NCBI GenBank assembly: GCA_910575555.1
Contig: CAJTFX010000003.1
Location: 242,622 to 306,621, forward strand
DNA from: Lachnospiraceae bacterium
GTDB taxonomy: Bacteria > Bacillota > Clostridia > Lachnospirales > Lachnospiraceae
Direction: 5' to 3'
Length of the DNA stretch: 64,000 bases
Position 1 is the first letter of the stretch. Each line of letters opens with the position of its first letter. Under the pieces are notes generated by a model, which was not told where the DNA came from, made no database searches, and saw only the letters and a program-made list of their open reading frames with translations. The position numbers were made by a program, and so were the translations under genes. Below, one piece after another: positions 36,161 through 48,904 of the stretch.

Positions 36161-36233
36161 AGGAATATCACATATTTCCGCATCCGAGTAAGATATAGGA
36201 ATATCACAAATTCCCCGCATCCGAGTAAGATAT
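36161..36233 (+). repeat. Two 36-37-bp direct repeats
   Basis: 36161-36196 and 36197-36233 are near-identical units starting AGGAATATCACA and ending GAGTAAGATAT, with the beginning of a third copy. They lie directly upstream of the S8 peptidase start. Confidence 0.75.
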
Positions 36234-36261
36234 AGGAAAGCAAACCAAAAGGATGCAGAAA

Positions 36262-36756
36262 ATGGCAGCTAACAGCGAAAAATTCGAAAATCTTCTGAAC
36301 CTTGCCCTGGATGCCACAGCCCGGGAGCGGGAAAAATCATTGCAGCTTGGAGTGGGCTATGAGCCGGAGGAACAGAAGTGGGAACTGATTGTGAAATATT
36401 CCGGAAATATTATGCGTCTGGCAGAGGAAAATCCCCGGATAGAAGTTATAGAACTGATGAATGAATATGCCGTTTTGTACGTGCCGGAGGATGCCATGGA
36501 ACAGGTGGCCATGGCGCCGGAGGTGGAGTATGTGGAAAAACCGAAACGGATGTACTTTGCCGTGCAGGAGGGAAAACAGGCCTCCTGCATCACTCCGGTG
36601 CAGTCTGCAAGATACAACCTTACCGGAAAAGGGGTGATTGTAGCTGTTCTGGATTCCGGGGAACCTGTTACGGTATTGTCACGTTACTGCTGTTTCAGTT
36701 TCTTTTCCGGTGTTGGGACGGCGGATATCCTTTCTGTTTGTGAAACAGCCGGCTGA
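36262..36756 (+). pseudogene. S8 subtilisin-like peptidase, N-terminal fragment
   Basis: Residues 1 to about 133 are the propeptide-like N-terminal part and the catalytic Asp strand (VIVAVLDSG; Asp codon 36652-36654). After 36660 the reading frame runs into foreign DNA and stops at 36756. The remainder of the enzyme resumes at 47456. The start could be 36253 or 36262; AAAGG suits 36262. As it stands the fragment lacks His and Ser catalytic residues and cannot be an active protease. Confidence 0.9.
36642..36690. other. Left attachment junction (attL) of the 10.8-kb element
   Basis: Peptidase sequence GGATTCCGGG (36651-36660) joins element sequence GAACCTGTTACGG (36661 onward). CCTGTTA at 36664-36670 is the outer inverted repeat also found at the other end. 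Confidence 0.8.
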
Positions 36757-37549
36757 AATACAGCGGATTGTCATATCCTACAATCCGGGCGATTTCATTT
36801 ACGGCATAATTTGTGGTCTCCAGAAGCATCTGGGCATTGGTGATGCGGATAGAGGTGACAAACTGCATGGGGGTGGCCCCGGCATATTTTTTAAAATTCC
36901 GGATAAACCAACTGACGCTCATTCCTCTGGAAGCGGCATATTCTTCAATATTGATATCCCGGTTATAATTCTCATTAAAGTAGGAAACAGCAGTTTCCAT
37001 CTCCCGATCCAGATATTCGTTTTTTAACACATGTTCTCTGGTCAGTTCCCGGCGGAAAATAATCAGCAGATAACGCAGCAGCAGGGCAAGCATTTCTTCA
37101 TAATCATCCTGACACCGCTGCAATTCCAAAATAATTCTTTTAAATACACGCTCATATTCCAATGAGGTTCCCACAGCGAAAACCCGCCTGTCATCAGGGA
37201 ACCCGTATTTTCTCAATATATTCTTTACGTCGCTTCCAGTAAAGTGAATCCAGTAAACTTCAGTCTTATCCACTCCGTAATATTCGTATTTCTGAAATTC
37301 TTTCGGGCGGAATAATACAATATTCCCGGCGGTGACAATTGTTTCGTTTTCCGGGCTGTCGAAATGAAAATAGGCCCGTCCGGAAGCAATATAGATGATT
37401 TGAAAATCCACTCTGCCCCTGGGCCGATAAGTGGGCAGCTTCGGCTGCAGAGACAGACGGTAAGTTCCGCAGCTGCCTACAATCAGCGGTTTGCTTTTGT
37501 CTTTGAAGTCAAGAACGGAATGATTTTTGTAACTGGAATTGATGTACAA
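36695..37549 (-). CDS. AraC-family regulator of the beta-galactosidase module
   Basis: About 285 residues: an N-terminal cupin sugar-sensing domain (RVDFQIIYIASGRAYFHF) and a C-terminal AraC double HTH (YAASRGMSVSWFIRNFKKY, then GYDNPLYFSRLFHKQKG). The frame opens with GTG at 37558. However, GGGAGG lies only 1 nt before it and 8 nt before a TTG at 37549, so TTG is the better start. Divergent from the beta-galactosidase gene; probably activates it with a galactoside signal. Its stop lies about 35 bp from the left element end. Confidence 0.85.
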   Translation of the reverse strand: MYINSSYKNHSVLDFKDKSKPLIVGSCGTYRLSLQPKLPTYRPRGRVDFQIIYIASGRAYFHFDSPENETIVTAGNIVLFRPKEFQKYEYYGVDKTEVYWIHFTGSDVKNILRKYGFPDDRRVFAVGTSLEYERVFKRIILELQRCQDDYEEMLALLLRYLLIIFRRELTREHVLKNEYLDREMETAVSYFNENYNRDINIEEYAASRGMSVSWFIRNFKKYAGATPMQFVTSIRITNAQMLLETTNYAVNEIARIVGYDNPLYFSRLFHKQKGYPPSQHRKRN

Positions 37550-37664
37550 AGCGGGCACCTCCCGGGGATTTTTTTAATTGTATCATTTTGTGCATATTCT
37601 GTCCAGTTCTGTTTATAGACATATTTTCCCTGAGAGATTATGATGTTATCAAGAAATTAAGTGA

Positions 37665-40790
<3,126 letters not shown>

Positions 40791-40810
40791 TTTAAGGAGG
40801 AGCAATAATT

Positions 40811-42175
40811 ATGGAAGAAAAGAAATATTTAAAATGGTATAACAAAATCGGATACGGCTCAGGTGATATTGCGGGAAATGTGGTGTATGCTTTTTTGACG
40901 TCCTTTGTTATGGTCTATCTGACAGACACCATCGGCCTGGCATCCGGAATGGTGGGGACATTGATTGCCGTGTCAAAGTTGTTTGACGGATTTACAGATA
41001 TCTTTTTCGGCTCCATGATCGACAAGACACACAGTAAGCTGGGAAAAGCAAGGCCGTGGATGCTGTATGGCTATATCGGCTGCGCCGTAACGCTGGTATG
41101 CTGTTTTGCAGTACCGGCCGGACTTGGAAAAACAGCCCAGTACGCATGGTTTTTCATTGCATACACCTTGTTAAACGGCGTATTCTATACGGCAAACAAC
41201 ATTGCATATTCGGCCCTTACTTCTCTGGTGACAAAAAACAGCAAAGAACGGGTGCAGATGGGGTCTTACCGTTTTATCTTTGCATTTTCCACAAGCCTTC
41301 TGATTCAGACCATTACAGTGGGATTTGTAGACAGGTGCGGCGGTGATGCGGCAGCGTGGAGACTGGTGGCAATTATTTATGCGGTAATTGGGTTGATTGT
41401 AAATACAATTTCCACCTTTTCCATAAAGGAGCTTCCCGAAGAAAAGTTAAAGGACGGCGGGACATCCGGGGAGGAAGAAAAGTACGGGCTGATGCAGGCA
41501 TTTCGCCTGCTTGTGAAAAACAAATATTATCTGATGATCTGCGGAGCCTATATTTTGCAGCAGCTGTACAGCGCCATGATCGGCGCGGGCATTTATTACA
41601 TGACCTGGGTGCTGAAAAATAAAAATCTATTCGGACAGTTTGCCTGGGCTGTGAACATTCCTCTTATCATAGCATTGATTTTTACGCCTGCGTTAGTAGG
41701 CAGATGGAACGGGATGTACAAACTGAATTTAAGAGGTTATATCCTTGCGGTAATCGGCAGAGCGCTGGTTGTAGTAGCCGGATATATGGGAAGCATTCCT
41801 CTGATGATGGCATTTACAGCTCTTGCGGCATTGGGGCAGGGGCCCTGGCAGGGAGACATGAACGCAGTGATCGCTTCCTGTTCTGAGTACACTTATCTGA
41901 CGCAGGGCAAGAGAGTGGACGGCACCATGTACTCCTGCACTTCACTGGGAGTCAAAATCGGCGGCGGCATCGGAACGGCGCTGGTGGGATGGCTTCTGGA
42001 ATTCAGCGGCTACGTGGGCACCAATTCCGTACAGCCCCAGTCAGCGCTCAGCATGATGCAGTTTATGTATCTGTGGCTTCCTTTAATCTTTGATGTGCTG
42101 ATTATGTTAATTCTCTCCAGACTCAATGTGGAGAAAGCAAATGAGAAAGTGAAAATAGAAAAAGGTATTAGTTAG
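40811..42175 (+). CDS. GPH-family sugar:cation symporter
   Basis: A 454-residue MFS-type carrier with about 12 transmembrane helices and the GPH hallmarks near the N-terminus (YGSGDIAGNVVYAFLTSF, then LFDGFTDIFFGSMIDKTHSK). Related to MelB and XylP. Likely imports the galactoside cleaved by the neighbouring GH2 enzyme. GGAGG lies upstream of the ATG, 20 nt after the lacZ stop, so it is in one operon. Confidence 0.9.
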   Translation: MEEKKYLKWYNKIGYGSGDIAGNVVYAFLTSFVMVYLTDTIGLASGMVGTLIAVSKLFDGFTDIFFGSMIDKTHSKLGKARPWMLYGYIGCAVTLVCCFAVPAGLGKTAQYAWFFIAYTLLNGVFYTANNIAYSALTSLVTKNSKERVQMGSYRFIFAFSTSLLIQTITVGFVDRCGGDAAAWRLVAIIYAVIGLIVNTISTFSIKELPEEKLKDGGTSGEEEKYGLMQAFRLLVKNKYYLMICGAYILQQLYSAMIGAGIYYMTWVLKNKNLFGQFAWAVNIPLIIALIFTPALVGRWNGMYKLNLRGYILAVIGRALVVVAGYMGSIPLMMAFTALAALGQGPWQGDMNAVIASCSEYTYLTQGKRVDGTMYSCTSLGVKIGGGIGTALVGWLLEFSGYVGTNSVQPQSALSMMQFMYLWLPLIFDVLIMLILSRLNVEKANEKVKIEKGIS

Positions 42176-42249
42176 AGCGTGTTTTTTGATGGCTTTATAG
42201 AATAAGACATTCTTCTCCCCCCATATAATGGTAAGCGGGAGGGATGCTT

Positions 42250-42519
42250 ATGAATCTGACGAAGGAAGAACTGTACAGAATGGAACAGGCAGATATCAGG
42301 GAGGCTGTCTGGGATAACCTCCCTGATATCTGCCAGATTGAAATAGACAAAAAGAAACCTGTTCCCCAAAGAGCCCAGGAATATGTACAGAAAGTCGGGA
42401 ATCCGTTTCTGGTAAGGGTCGGAGCTTATACGGTGAAGCTTGGCTATTCCGACTGTGAAGAAACACTGAATGACAGGATGAAGCAGTACATCCGAAAAAT
42501 CGCAGAAATAAAATATTAA
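42250..42519 (+). CDS. Small DUF6870-like protein
   Basis: An 89-residue acidic/basic protein (MNLTKEELYRMEQADIREAV; VRVGAYTVKLGYSDCEETL). It resembles the small DUF6870-type proteins I recall from clostridial mobile elements; no function is known. GGAGGG is 6 nt before the ATG at 42250. It precedes the recombinase trio and might act as a directionality or regulatory factor, but that is only positional inference. A 17-bp perfect inverted repeat lies inside its coding sequence. Confidence 0.65.
   Translation: MNLTKEELYRMEQADIREAVWDNLPDICQIEIDKKKPVPQRAQEYVQKVGNPFLVRVGAYTVKLGYSDCEETLNDRMKQYIRKIAEIKY
42288..42334. repeat. 17-bp perfect inverted repeat inside the DUF6870-like gene
   Basis: 42288-42304 and 42318-42334 are perfect inverted copies separated by 13 nt. 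They start 38 nt after the start codon. No T-run follows. Confidence 0.85.
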
Positions 42520-42589
42520 CGCGTGTTTGAAAAGTGCTTTTTTGAATGCGTCCAGACAGAAGCCATTACAGGAGGAAAGAGCGGGCAGA

Positions 42590-44221
42590 ATGACAGAACC
42601 TATTTATTTTGCCGCCGTTTATCTCCGTCTGTCTAAAGATGACGGGGACATAGATGGCAGTATAAAATCAGAAAGCAACAGCATAAGCGCCCAAAGAGAA
42701 TTGGCTTTTTCTTATCTCAGGGAGCATGAGGAGATAGAGTTGTTTGATATTTATGCGGATGACGGCTACTCCGGAGTCAATTTTGACCGGCCCCAGTTTA
42801 AACGGATGATGTCAGACATTGAAGCCGGGCATGTGAATTGCGTGATTGTGAAAGATTTGTCCAGACTGGGACGGGATTACATTGAAGCCGGGCGGCTGCT
42901 TCAAAAGACCTTCCCGGCTTTTCATGTGCGGTTTATTGCCATAGCAGATCAGTTTGACAGCCAGACGGCAGACCATACTGCCAAATCCCTGGTTCTTCCA
43001 ATCAAAAACTTTATTAACGATTCCTATTGCCGGGACATTTCACAGAAAGTAAAAAGCCATCAGAAGATAAAGCGGGAGCAGGGAAAATTTATCAGCCCCT
43101 TTGCCATGTATGGCTACCGCAAATCTGCAGAGGACAAAAATAAACTGTGCCCGGACGGCTATGCCGCGGACATTGTGCGCAGAATATTTGCATGGAAGCT
43201 GGAGGGCATGAGCGCCCTTGCAATCGCAGAGAGATTAAATGGGCTTGGAATACGTTCTCCCATGGAATATAAAAAATTCCGGGGCGAAAAATTCTGCACC
43301 AGTTTCCAGAAACATGCAGTGGCGAAATGGTCGGCAGCGGCAGTAAAGAGGATATTGGACAATGAAGTTTACACCGGGGTTCTGGTGCAGGGAAAAAATG
43401 AGCAGATCAACTATAAAGTAAAAAAAACAACAGCCAGGCCCAGGAAAGAGTGGGCGCGGGTGGAAGGAACCCATGAGGCGATTGTTCCGCAGGAGGATTT
43501 TGCGATGGTACAGGCTCTGCTTGCCGTTGATACCAGGGGTCAGGGCAAAGCCGGGCGCGCTCATCTTTTTTCCGGGCTGCTGTTTTGCGGAGACTGTAAA
43601 GAGCCTATGATACGGCGCGTCAATCGCTGTAAAGGAACATCCAGGGTTTATTTTATCTGCCCCACCAGAAACCGGGGCCAGGGCTGCACCAGACACAGTG
43701 TGCCGCAAGAGGAGCTGAAAACAGTTGTATTCCGGATTTTGCAGATTTATACGGCAATTAATCTGGAGATATGCAGCCAATTGGAATATATCCAAAGGAC
43801 GGAGGTTCATTTTGAGGAAGTGTCCAGACTTGCTGAGGAGATAGAAAGATTCCGTAAAGAGCAGGAGAAATACCTTGAGCTTCGTAACTGTTTGCGTGAA
43901 GATTTAAAAACCGGACTGATTACAGAAACAGATTTTAAAAATTTCCGGACAGTTTTTGAGACACAGTATCAGGAATTAAAAAATGCAGTTTTCAAACAGG
44001 AGGAAATGAAAGAAGAGATGCTTCGCAGCGGCATTGCAGCCGAGAAAAGACTGGAAAAGTTTAAAAAAGATATGGAGCTGACAGAATTGAACCGTGATGC
44101 TCTTTTGTGCTTTATCAGCCGGATAGAGGTATATGAACATAAAAAAATTTATATAGAGTTCCGAAGCAGAGAGGAATTCAGCGGAATACTTGCGCTCCAT
44201 TCCGTCAGGAGGGAGGCATAA
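42590..44221 (+). CDS. Large serine recombinase 1 of the element
   Basis: A 543-residue resolvase/invertase-type recombinase. The catalytic domain has YLRLSKDD (Ser nucleophile), SISAQRE and DLSRLGRDY; the recombinase domain lies in the middle. A zinc ribbon (FCGDCKEPM, then FICPTRNRGQGC) and a C-terminal coiled coil complete it. ATG at 42590 with GGAGG somewhat far upstream. First of three tandem recombinases with abutting ends (stop at 44221, next start at 44222). Family knowledge: such enzymes cut at a 2-bp core and integrate DNA site-specifically. Confidence 0.9.
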   Translation: MTEPIYFAAVYLRLSKDDGDIDGSIKSESNSISAQRELAFSYLREHEEIELFDIYADDGYSGVNFDRPQFKRMMSDIEAGHVNCVIVKDLSRLGRDYIEAGRLLQKTFPAFHVRFIAIADQFDSQTADHTAKSLVLPIKNFINDSYCRDISQKVKSHQKIKREQGKFISPFAMYGYRKSAEDKNKLCPDGYAADIVRRIFAWKLEGMSALAIAERLNGLGIRSPMEYKKFRGEKFCTSFQKHAVAKWSAAAVKRILDNEVYTGVLVQGKNEQINYKVKKTTARPRKEWARVEGTHEAIVPQEDFAMVQALLAVDTRGQGKAGRAHLFSGLLFCGDCKEPMIRRVNRCKGTSRVYFICPTRNRGQGCTRHSVPQEELKTVVFRILQIYTAINLEICSQLEYIQRTEVHFEEVSRLAEEIERFRKEQEKYLELRNCLREDLKTGLITETDFKNFRTVFETQYQELKNAVFKQEEMKEEMLRSGIAAEKRLEKFKKDMELTELNRDALLCFISRIEVYEHKKIYIEFRSREEFSGILALHSVRREA

Positions 44222-45859
44222 ATGGCAAAGCCGTCAGGTAAGGAAGGGCCTGTCTGGAGAGCCGGCATCTACGCACGGCTGTCTGTGGACGGCAATGAAA
44301 AGAAAAATGAATCCATAGATACACAGATTGAAATTGCAAAGAAGTATCTCAGACAGATAGAAGATGCAGAACTGGCTGCGTGTTACACGGATTTGGGAAA
44401 GACAGGCACTAATTTTAAACGGGAAGGTTTTGAACGGATGATGGAGGACATCCGGCAGAAGAAGATTAATTGCGTTGCGGTCAAGGATTTTTCCCGGTTT
44501 GGAAGAAATTATATAGAAACAGGAAATTATATGGAAAAGATTTTCCCTTTTCTGAAGGTTCGGTTTATTGCGGTTACAGACGGATATGACAGCGAGAGGA
44601 TAACGGGCGGGCAGTTCCAGTTATCCGTGAATCTGAAAAATATTGTGAACGAGCTCTATGCGCGGGATATTTCACAGAAAGTTCGGTCCGTGAAACAACT
44701 GAAACAGGAAAAAGGAAGCTATATCGGGGGTGCGCCTCCTTATGGATACCGGGCAAAAAAAGTCGGCGACAAACGGATACTGTTTCCAGATGAAGCCGCC
44801 ATACAGATCGTTGTAAAAATATTTGAAATGTATGCGGATGGAAAAACTTGCAGGGAAATTGCAGACGAATTATACCAAAAGAAGATACAGCGTCCCTGGG
44901 CTTATAATACCACCGGAAAAATATATTGTCCCAAAGACCAGATGCTGCAGCAATGGTCTTATGATACCATTAAAAATATTCTGATGAATCCGGTTTATAC
45001 CGGCACATTTTTTCAGCCAGGGGACGATAAAAAAACACACGGAAGTCCCAAAGACCGCGAATCTCACAGTTTGGCTGCAGCGCATACCCATGAGCCGCTG
45101 ATTTCAGAAGAATTGTTTCGCCGGGTATCACAACGGTTTCAGAACCAAAAGAAATATGGAAACCGAAGGGGATTTTCCGAGACAATTACCCCAAAGGAGG
45201 ATGTATTTAAAGGAATGATTTTCTGCGGCGGATGCGGCAGTCTAATGATGCGTCAGTCATCCATAAAAATACGTTCCGGCGGGGAACGGGTGCGCAGATA
45301 TTCTTATGCATGTCCAAATAAAAATAAAATTGGCAACATGGCCTGCAGCAGTCAGAGGATTTCTTTGTCAGCTCTGGAAACCATCGTAAAAACTGTGATG
45401 GAAAAAGAGTGCTCCTGTTTCGAATTTTGTCTGGAAGATGATTGGAAAGAAACCATGCAGGAGGCTGTAAAAAAGAAAGCTGCCATCCGCACATGGATAC
45501 GTGAAGCCAAACAGAAACAGGAGCAATTAACCTGGATGGGCAGCCAGCTTTACCGCCGCTTCCATGAGGGAGAAATTTCCCGTGAAGTGTTTCTGGAAGA
45601 AAAATCAAAAATAGAAAAGGAACTGGAACAATGGAACAGGAGAGAAACTGATTTCAGGCGGCAGGAAGAAATGACAGAACAGGAAGCGGAGAAAAGAAAA
45701 CAGTCAATTTCTGAACTTCTGACCGGAGGAGCTGATACGGAACCTGACCGGCAAATGGCGGAATGTCTGATTCAAAAAATCAATGTATACCCCAAAGGCT
45801 GGATAGAGATCTTGTGGAATTACAGAAAAAACGAACTGCTTGAGAGGATGACGGAGTAA
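44222..45859 (+). CDS. Large serine recombinase 2 of the element
   Basis: A 545-residue serine recombinase with catalytic YARLSVDG and DFSRFGRNY, a central recombinase domain (DISQKVRSVKQLKQEKG, then GAPPYGYRAK), a zinc ribbon (FCGGCGSLMM, then CPNKNKIGNMAC) and a C-terminal helical coiled coil (about 430-500). GGAGG is within the end of the previous gene, 5 nt before the ATG. Clearly diverged from its neighbours, so not a recent duplication. Confidence 0.9.
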   Translation: MAKPSGKEGPVWRAGIYARLSVDGNEKKNESIDTQIEIAKKYLRQIEDAELAACYTDLGKTGTNFKREGFERMMEDIRQKKINCVAVKDFSRFGRNYIETGNYMEKIFPFLKVRFIAVTDGYDSERITGGQFQLSVNLKNIVNELYARDISQKVRSVKQLKQEKGSYIGGAPPYGYRAKKVGDKRILFPDEAAIQIVVKIFEMYADGKTCREIADELYQKKIQRPWAYNTTGKIYCPKDQMLQQWSYDTIKNILMNPVYTGTFFQPGDDKKTHGSPKDRESHSLAAAHTHEPLISEELFRRVSQRFQNQKKYGNRRGFSETITPKEDVFKGMIFCGGCGSLMMRQSSIKIRSGGERVRRYSYACPNKNKIGNMACSSQRISLSALETIVKTVMEKECSCFEFCLEDDWKETMQEAVKKKAAIRTWIREAKQKQEQLTWMGSQLYRRFHEGEISREVFLEEKSKIEKELEQWNRRETDFRRQEEMTEQEAEKRKQSISELLTGGADTEPDRQMAECLIQKINVYPKGWIEILWNYRKNELLERMTE

Positions 45860-45878
45860 TGTGATTGAGGAGGCGCAT

Positions 45879-47426
45879 ATGGACGAACCGTACAGAATTG
45901 CAATCTATCTGCGTTTGTCAAAAGAAGATGGGGAATCGGCAGAGGAAAGCAACAGCATCACCAACCAGAGAATGCTGCTGAAAGAGTATGTCAAAAAACA
46001 CTTTGGAAATTACCGGCTGAAGGAATTTGCGGACGATGGTTTTTCTGGAACAAATTTCCAGCGGCCCGGGGTTTCTAAGATGTTGGAGCAGATTGGGAAT
46101 GGTGAAATTGACTGTGTGCTTGTGAAAGATTTTTCAAGATTTTCCAGGGATTATATTGAGCTTGGCTCCTACTTGGATCAGATTTTTCCATTTCTCGGCA
46201 TACGCTTTATTTCACTGAACGACAATTATGACAGCAAAAAACAGGACGGGGGCGCTGCAGAACTGGATATTTCATTTAAAGGGCTGATTTACGATTTATA
46301 TTCGAAGGATTTATCGGTGAAAGTCAAATCCTCGCTGCGCACAAGAAAAGAACAGGGGCAGTATGCCTGCTCCATTCCGCCCTTTGGATATAAAAAAGCG
46401 GACGGGGACAGGCATATGCTGACTGAGGCAGAGGAGGAAGCAAAGATTGTCAGAAAAATATTTTCCCTGGCGTTAGAGGGAGAAACCTCCGTGGAAATTG
46501 CGCGGCTTCTGAACCTGGAAAAGATACCTGCGCCCATAGAATTTAAAATCAGAAAGAAGCAGGCAGACAGGACGCCACAAGGAAACAGTTTCCGCTGGAA
46601 TCACACTGCCGTCTGCTCCATTTTAAAAAACCCGGTTTACACAGGAGATATGGTGTACGACAAATATGAAAAAAGCGAGGTGGGCGGTAAAAACCATTTA
46701 AAGCCCAGAAGTGAGTGGAAAGTATATCAGAACCATCATGCGCCAATTGTTTCCAGAGCCGATTTTGAAAAAGTTCAGAAGATGAGGGAGCACGCAGGCA
46801 GCAGGCGGGCGAAGGATGTAAAAGCAGGAAAGGAAAAGGAGGTGGGAGTGTGTCATCCGCTGCAGGGAAAAGTGTTTTGCGGCGGATGCAGGCGGGCAAT
46901 GACGTTGCGAAAGCATGTGCGGCATCCGTATTTTTACTGTAATCACAGGTATGTATACACAGACAGGGAAAATTGCGTGAGCCATTTGAAGCTGGTGTTT
47001 TTGGAACAGTTTGTTCTTGAACAGCTGCGTTTCAGATTGCCGGCGCAGAAGGAACTGGAGAAGATAAGACAGGAAAAGGAGGATGAAATCCGCAAAAAGC
47101 TCCATATATGGATTAAAGAGAAGGAAAAAATAAGCAGAAAAAAAGCGGCGCTGCAGAGAAAACGATTAGAAGAATATGAAAAGTCTGTTTTCCACAGAGA
47201 AATCTCTTTCCAGACAGAGGATTTAGAGCTGCAGCAGGTGGAAGAGAGGATGGCGGAGATTGAAAAAGAGATAAATAGCATGGAACAAGAACTCCGCGAA
47301 GAGAAGGAGAAAAGCCCCTTCAGCCGGGAAGGAAAAGCAGAGCTTACCAAAGAACTGGCGGAGACATTGATCCGGGAAATTACTGTGTATGGAGAAGAGC
47401 GTATTGAAATTACATGGACGTTATAA
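45879..47426 (+). CDS. Large serine recombinase 3 of the element
   Basis: A 515-residue serine recombinase: YLRLSKEDGESAEESNSI with the catalytic Ser, DFSRFSRDY, a central domain (SIPPFGYKKADG), a zinc ribbon (FCGGCRRAM, then YCNHRYVYTDRENC) and a long Lys/Glu-rich coiled coil (about 395-490). GAGGAGG precedes the ATG at 45879. It ends 29 nt from the right element end (47455), the usual place for an integrase gene beside its attachment site. Confidence 0.9.
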   Translation: MDEPYRIAIYLRLSKEDGESAEESNSITNQRMLLKEYVKKHFGNYRLKEFADDGFSGTNFQRPGVSKMLEQIGNGEIDCVLVKDFSRFSRDYIELGSYLDQIFPFLGIRFISLNDNYDSKKQDGGAAELDISFKGLIYDLYSKDLSVKVKSSLRTRKEQGQYACSIPPFGYKKADGDRHMLTEAEEEAKIVRKIFSLALEGETSVEIARLLNLEKIPAPIEFKIRKKQADRTPQGNSFRWNHTAVCSILKNPVYTGDMVYDKYEKSEVGGKNHLKPRSEWKVYQNHHAPIVSRADFEKVQKMREHAGSRRAKDVKAGKEKEVGVCHPLQGKVFCGGCRRAMTLRKHVRHPYFYCNHRYVYTDRENCVSHLKLVFLEQFVLEQLRFRLPAQKELEKIRQEKEDEIRKKLHIWIKEKEKISRKKAALQRKRLEEYEKSVFHREISFQTEDLELQQVEERMAEIEKEINSMEQELREEKEKSPFSREGKAELTKELAETLIREITVYGEERIEITWTL

Positions 47427-47429
47427 TTA

Positions 47430-47475
47430 ATTGCAGTTGCTTAACAGGAAAGGGGATCGATTACAACCATCCGGA
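47430..47475. other. Right attachment junction (attR) of the 10.8-kb element
   Basis: Element sequence TTAACAGGAAAGGGG (ending 47455) joins peptidase sequence ATCGATTACAACC (47456 onward). TAACAGG at 47442-47448 is the inverted partner of CCTGTTA at the left end. Confidence 0.8.
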
Positions 47476-48679
47476 TTTCCGCAACCAGGACGGCAGTACC
47501 AGAATTCTGGCTTTGTATGATGAGACTTTGGATCGGGAATTTACGTCAGAAGAAATCAATCAGGCATTGGAGGCTTCCAGTGAACAGGAGCGGTTTCGCA
47601 TTGTTCCAAGCAGGGACACTTCAGGACACGGCACCCACGTAGCCGGGATTGCTGCGGGAAATGGCCGGGCAAGCGGCGGAGTGAACCGGGGCGTGGCATT
47701 TGAAAGTCCGCTTTTGATTGTGAAACTGGGTACACAGGACCCCAACGGTTTTCCGAGAACAACCCAGCTGATGCGGGGGCTGGATTATGCGGTGCGCAAA
47801 TCTCTGGAATACCAGATGCCTATGGCAGTCAATATCAGCTTTGGAAATACTTACGGTTCCCACAGCGGGACGGCTCTTTTGGAAAGCTATATCAACGATA
47901 TTTCCAATTACTGGAAAACCAGTATTTCCATCGGAACCGGAAATGAAGGGGCGGCCCGGGGCCATACCTCCGGCATTTTAAAACAGGGGCAGGAGCAGGA
48001 AATAGAACTGGGGATAGGAGAGTATGAATCTACCGTGAATCTGCAGCTCTGGAAATCTTATGCAGATCAGTATGATGTGATTCTGGTGCACCCTTCCGGC
48101 AGCCGTATCGGGCCGATCCGCCAGGTTCAGGGGCCTCAGCGGTTTGTGATGGGACAGACCGAGCTGTTAATTTATTATGGAGAGCCGAGTCCCTATAATC
48201 TGTATCAGGAGATTTATGTTGATTTTCTTCCGGCAAAATCTTATATTGACGCAGGTGTCTGGAAAATTGTGCTTGTGCCGGAACGGATTGTGCAGGGAAG
48301 TTTTGATTTATGGCTGCCCGGACAGTCTGTGCTGAACCGGGGCACTGGATTTTTGTACCCCACAGAAGAGACAACATTGACGATTCCCTCCACAGCGGAA
48401 AAAGTGATTTCCGTGGGCGCTTATGACGCCAGGTATAATCAGCTTGCAGATTTTTCCGGCCGGGGCTTTACCAGACAAACCAATCAGGTGAAGCCAGACA
48501 TTGCTGCGCCTGGAGTTGGAATTCGTTCTGCTGCGCCTGGGGGCGGCTATGCGGTGAGAAACGGCACATCAATGGCAACGCCTTTCGTGACTGGGAGTGC
48601 GGCTCTTTTGATGCAGTTTGGAATTGTAGAAGGGAATGATCCATATTTGTATGATGCTGTTATAATTGGACTAAGTTAG
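47456..48679 (+). pseudogene. S8 subtilisin-like peptidase, C-terminal part
   Basis: Continues the broken peptidase from IDYNHPDF, with the catalytic His motif HGTHVAG, oxyanion Asn (GTGNEGAA) and Ser motif NGTSMATPFVTG. A large inserted domain lies between oxyanion and Ser, as in clostridial Csp-like subtilases. The frame ends early: after NDPYLY (about 48652) it reads DAVIIGLS and stops, whereas I would expect roughly 40 more residues. So the 3' end is also cut by other DNA. An open frame begins at 47414 inside the element, but this is not a native start. Confidence 0.9.
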
Positions 48680-48714
48680 AAAAACCTTGAAAAACAGGGG
48701 TTTCTGCTTAGTCC
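48668..48714. terminator. Hairpin near the left end of element A
   Basis: GGACTAAG (48668-48675) pairs with CTTAGTCC (48707-48714), with a further AACC/GGTT inner stem, followed by ATTTTCATTT. It overlaps the premature end of the peptidase frame. Confidence 0.5.
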
Positions 48715-48802
48715 ATTTTCATTTCAGCAGGTTTTCTACACCTGAAATTAAGACAAGTAACGTTACGGAAAGTATACCACATATATGTCGGCATGGAAAG
48801 CA

Positions 48803-48851
48803 AATTCGGGTTGACAGTTAGCCGCATTTTGGGTAACTGTCAGCACGAATT
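48803..48851. repeat. Hairpin upstream of the DUF6075 gene
   Basis: TGACAGTTA (48812-48820) pairs with TAACTGTCA (48834-48842), extended by AATTCG (48803-48808) with CGAATT (48846-48851) across a 3-nt internal loop. Possible recombinase or regulator binding site. Confidence 0.6.
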
Positions 48852-48904
48852 CCACAAGGGTTTGGGAGTGTAGCTCCCAAGTATTTCAAAATGGAGGACA
48901 AGCT

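Noticed and set aside
36161..36233. CRISPR array
   Set aside because: Only two adjacent units without spacers and no cas genes.
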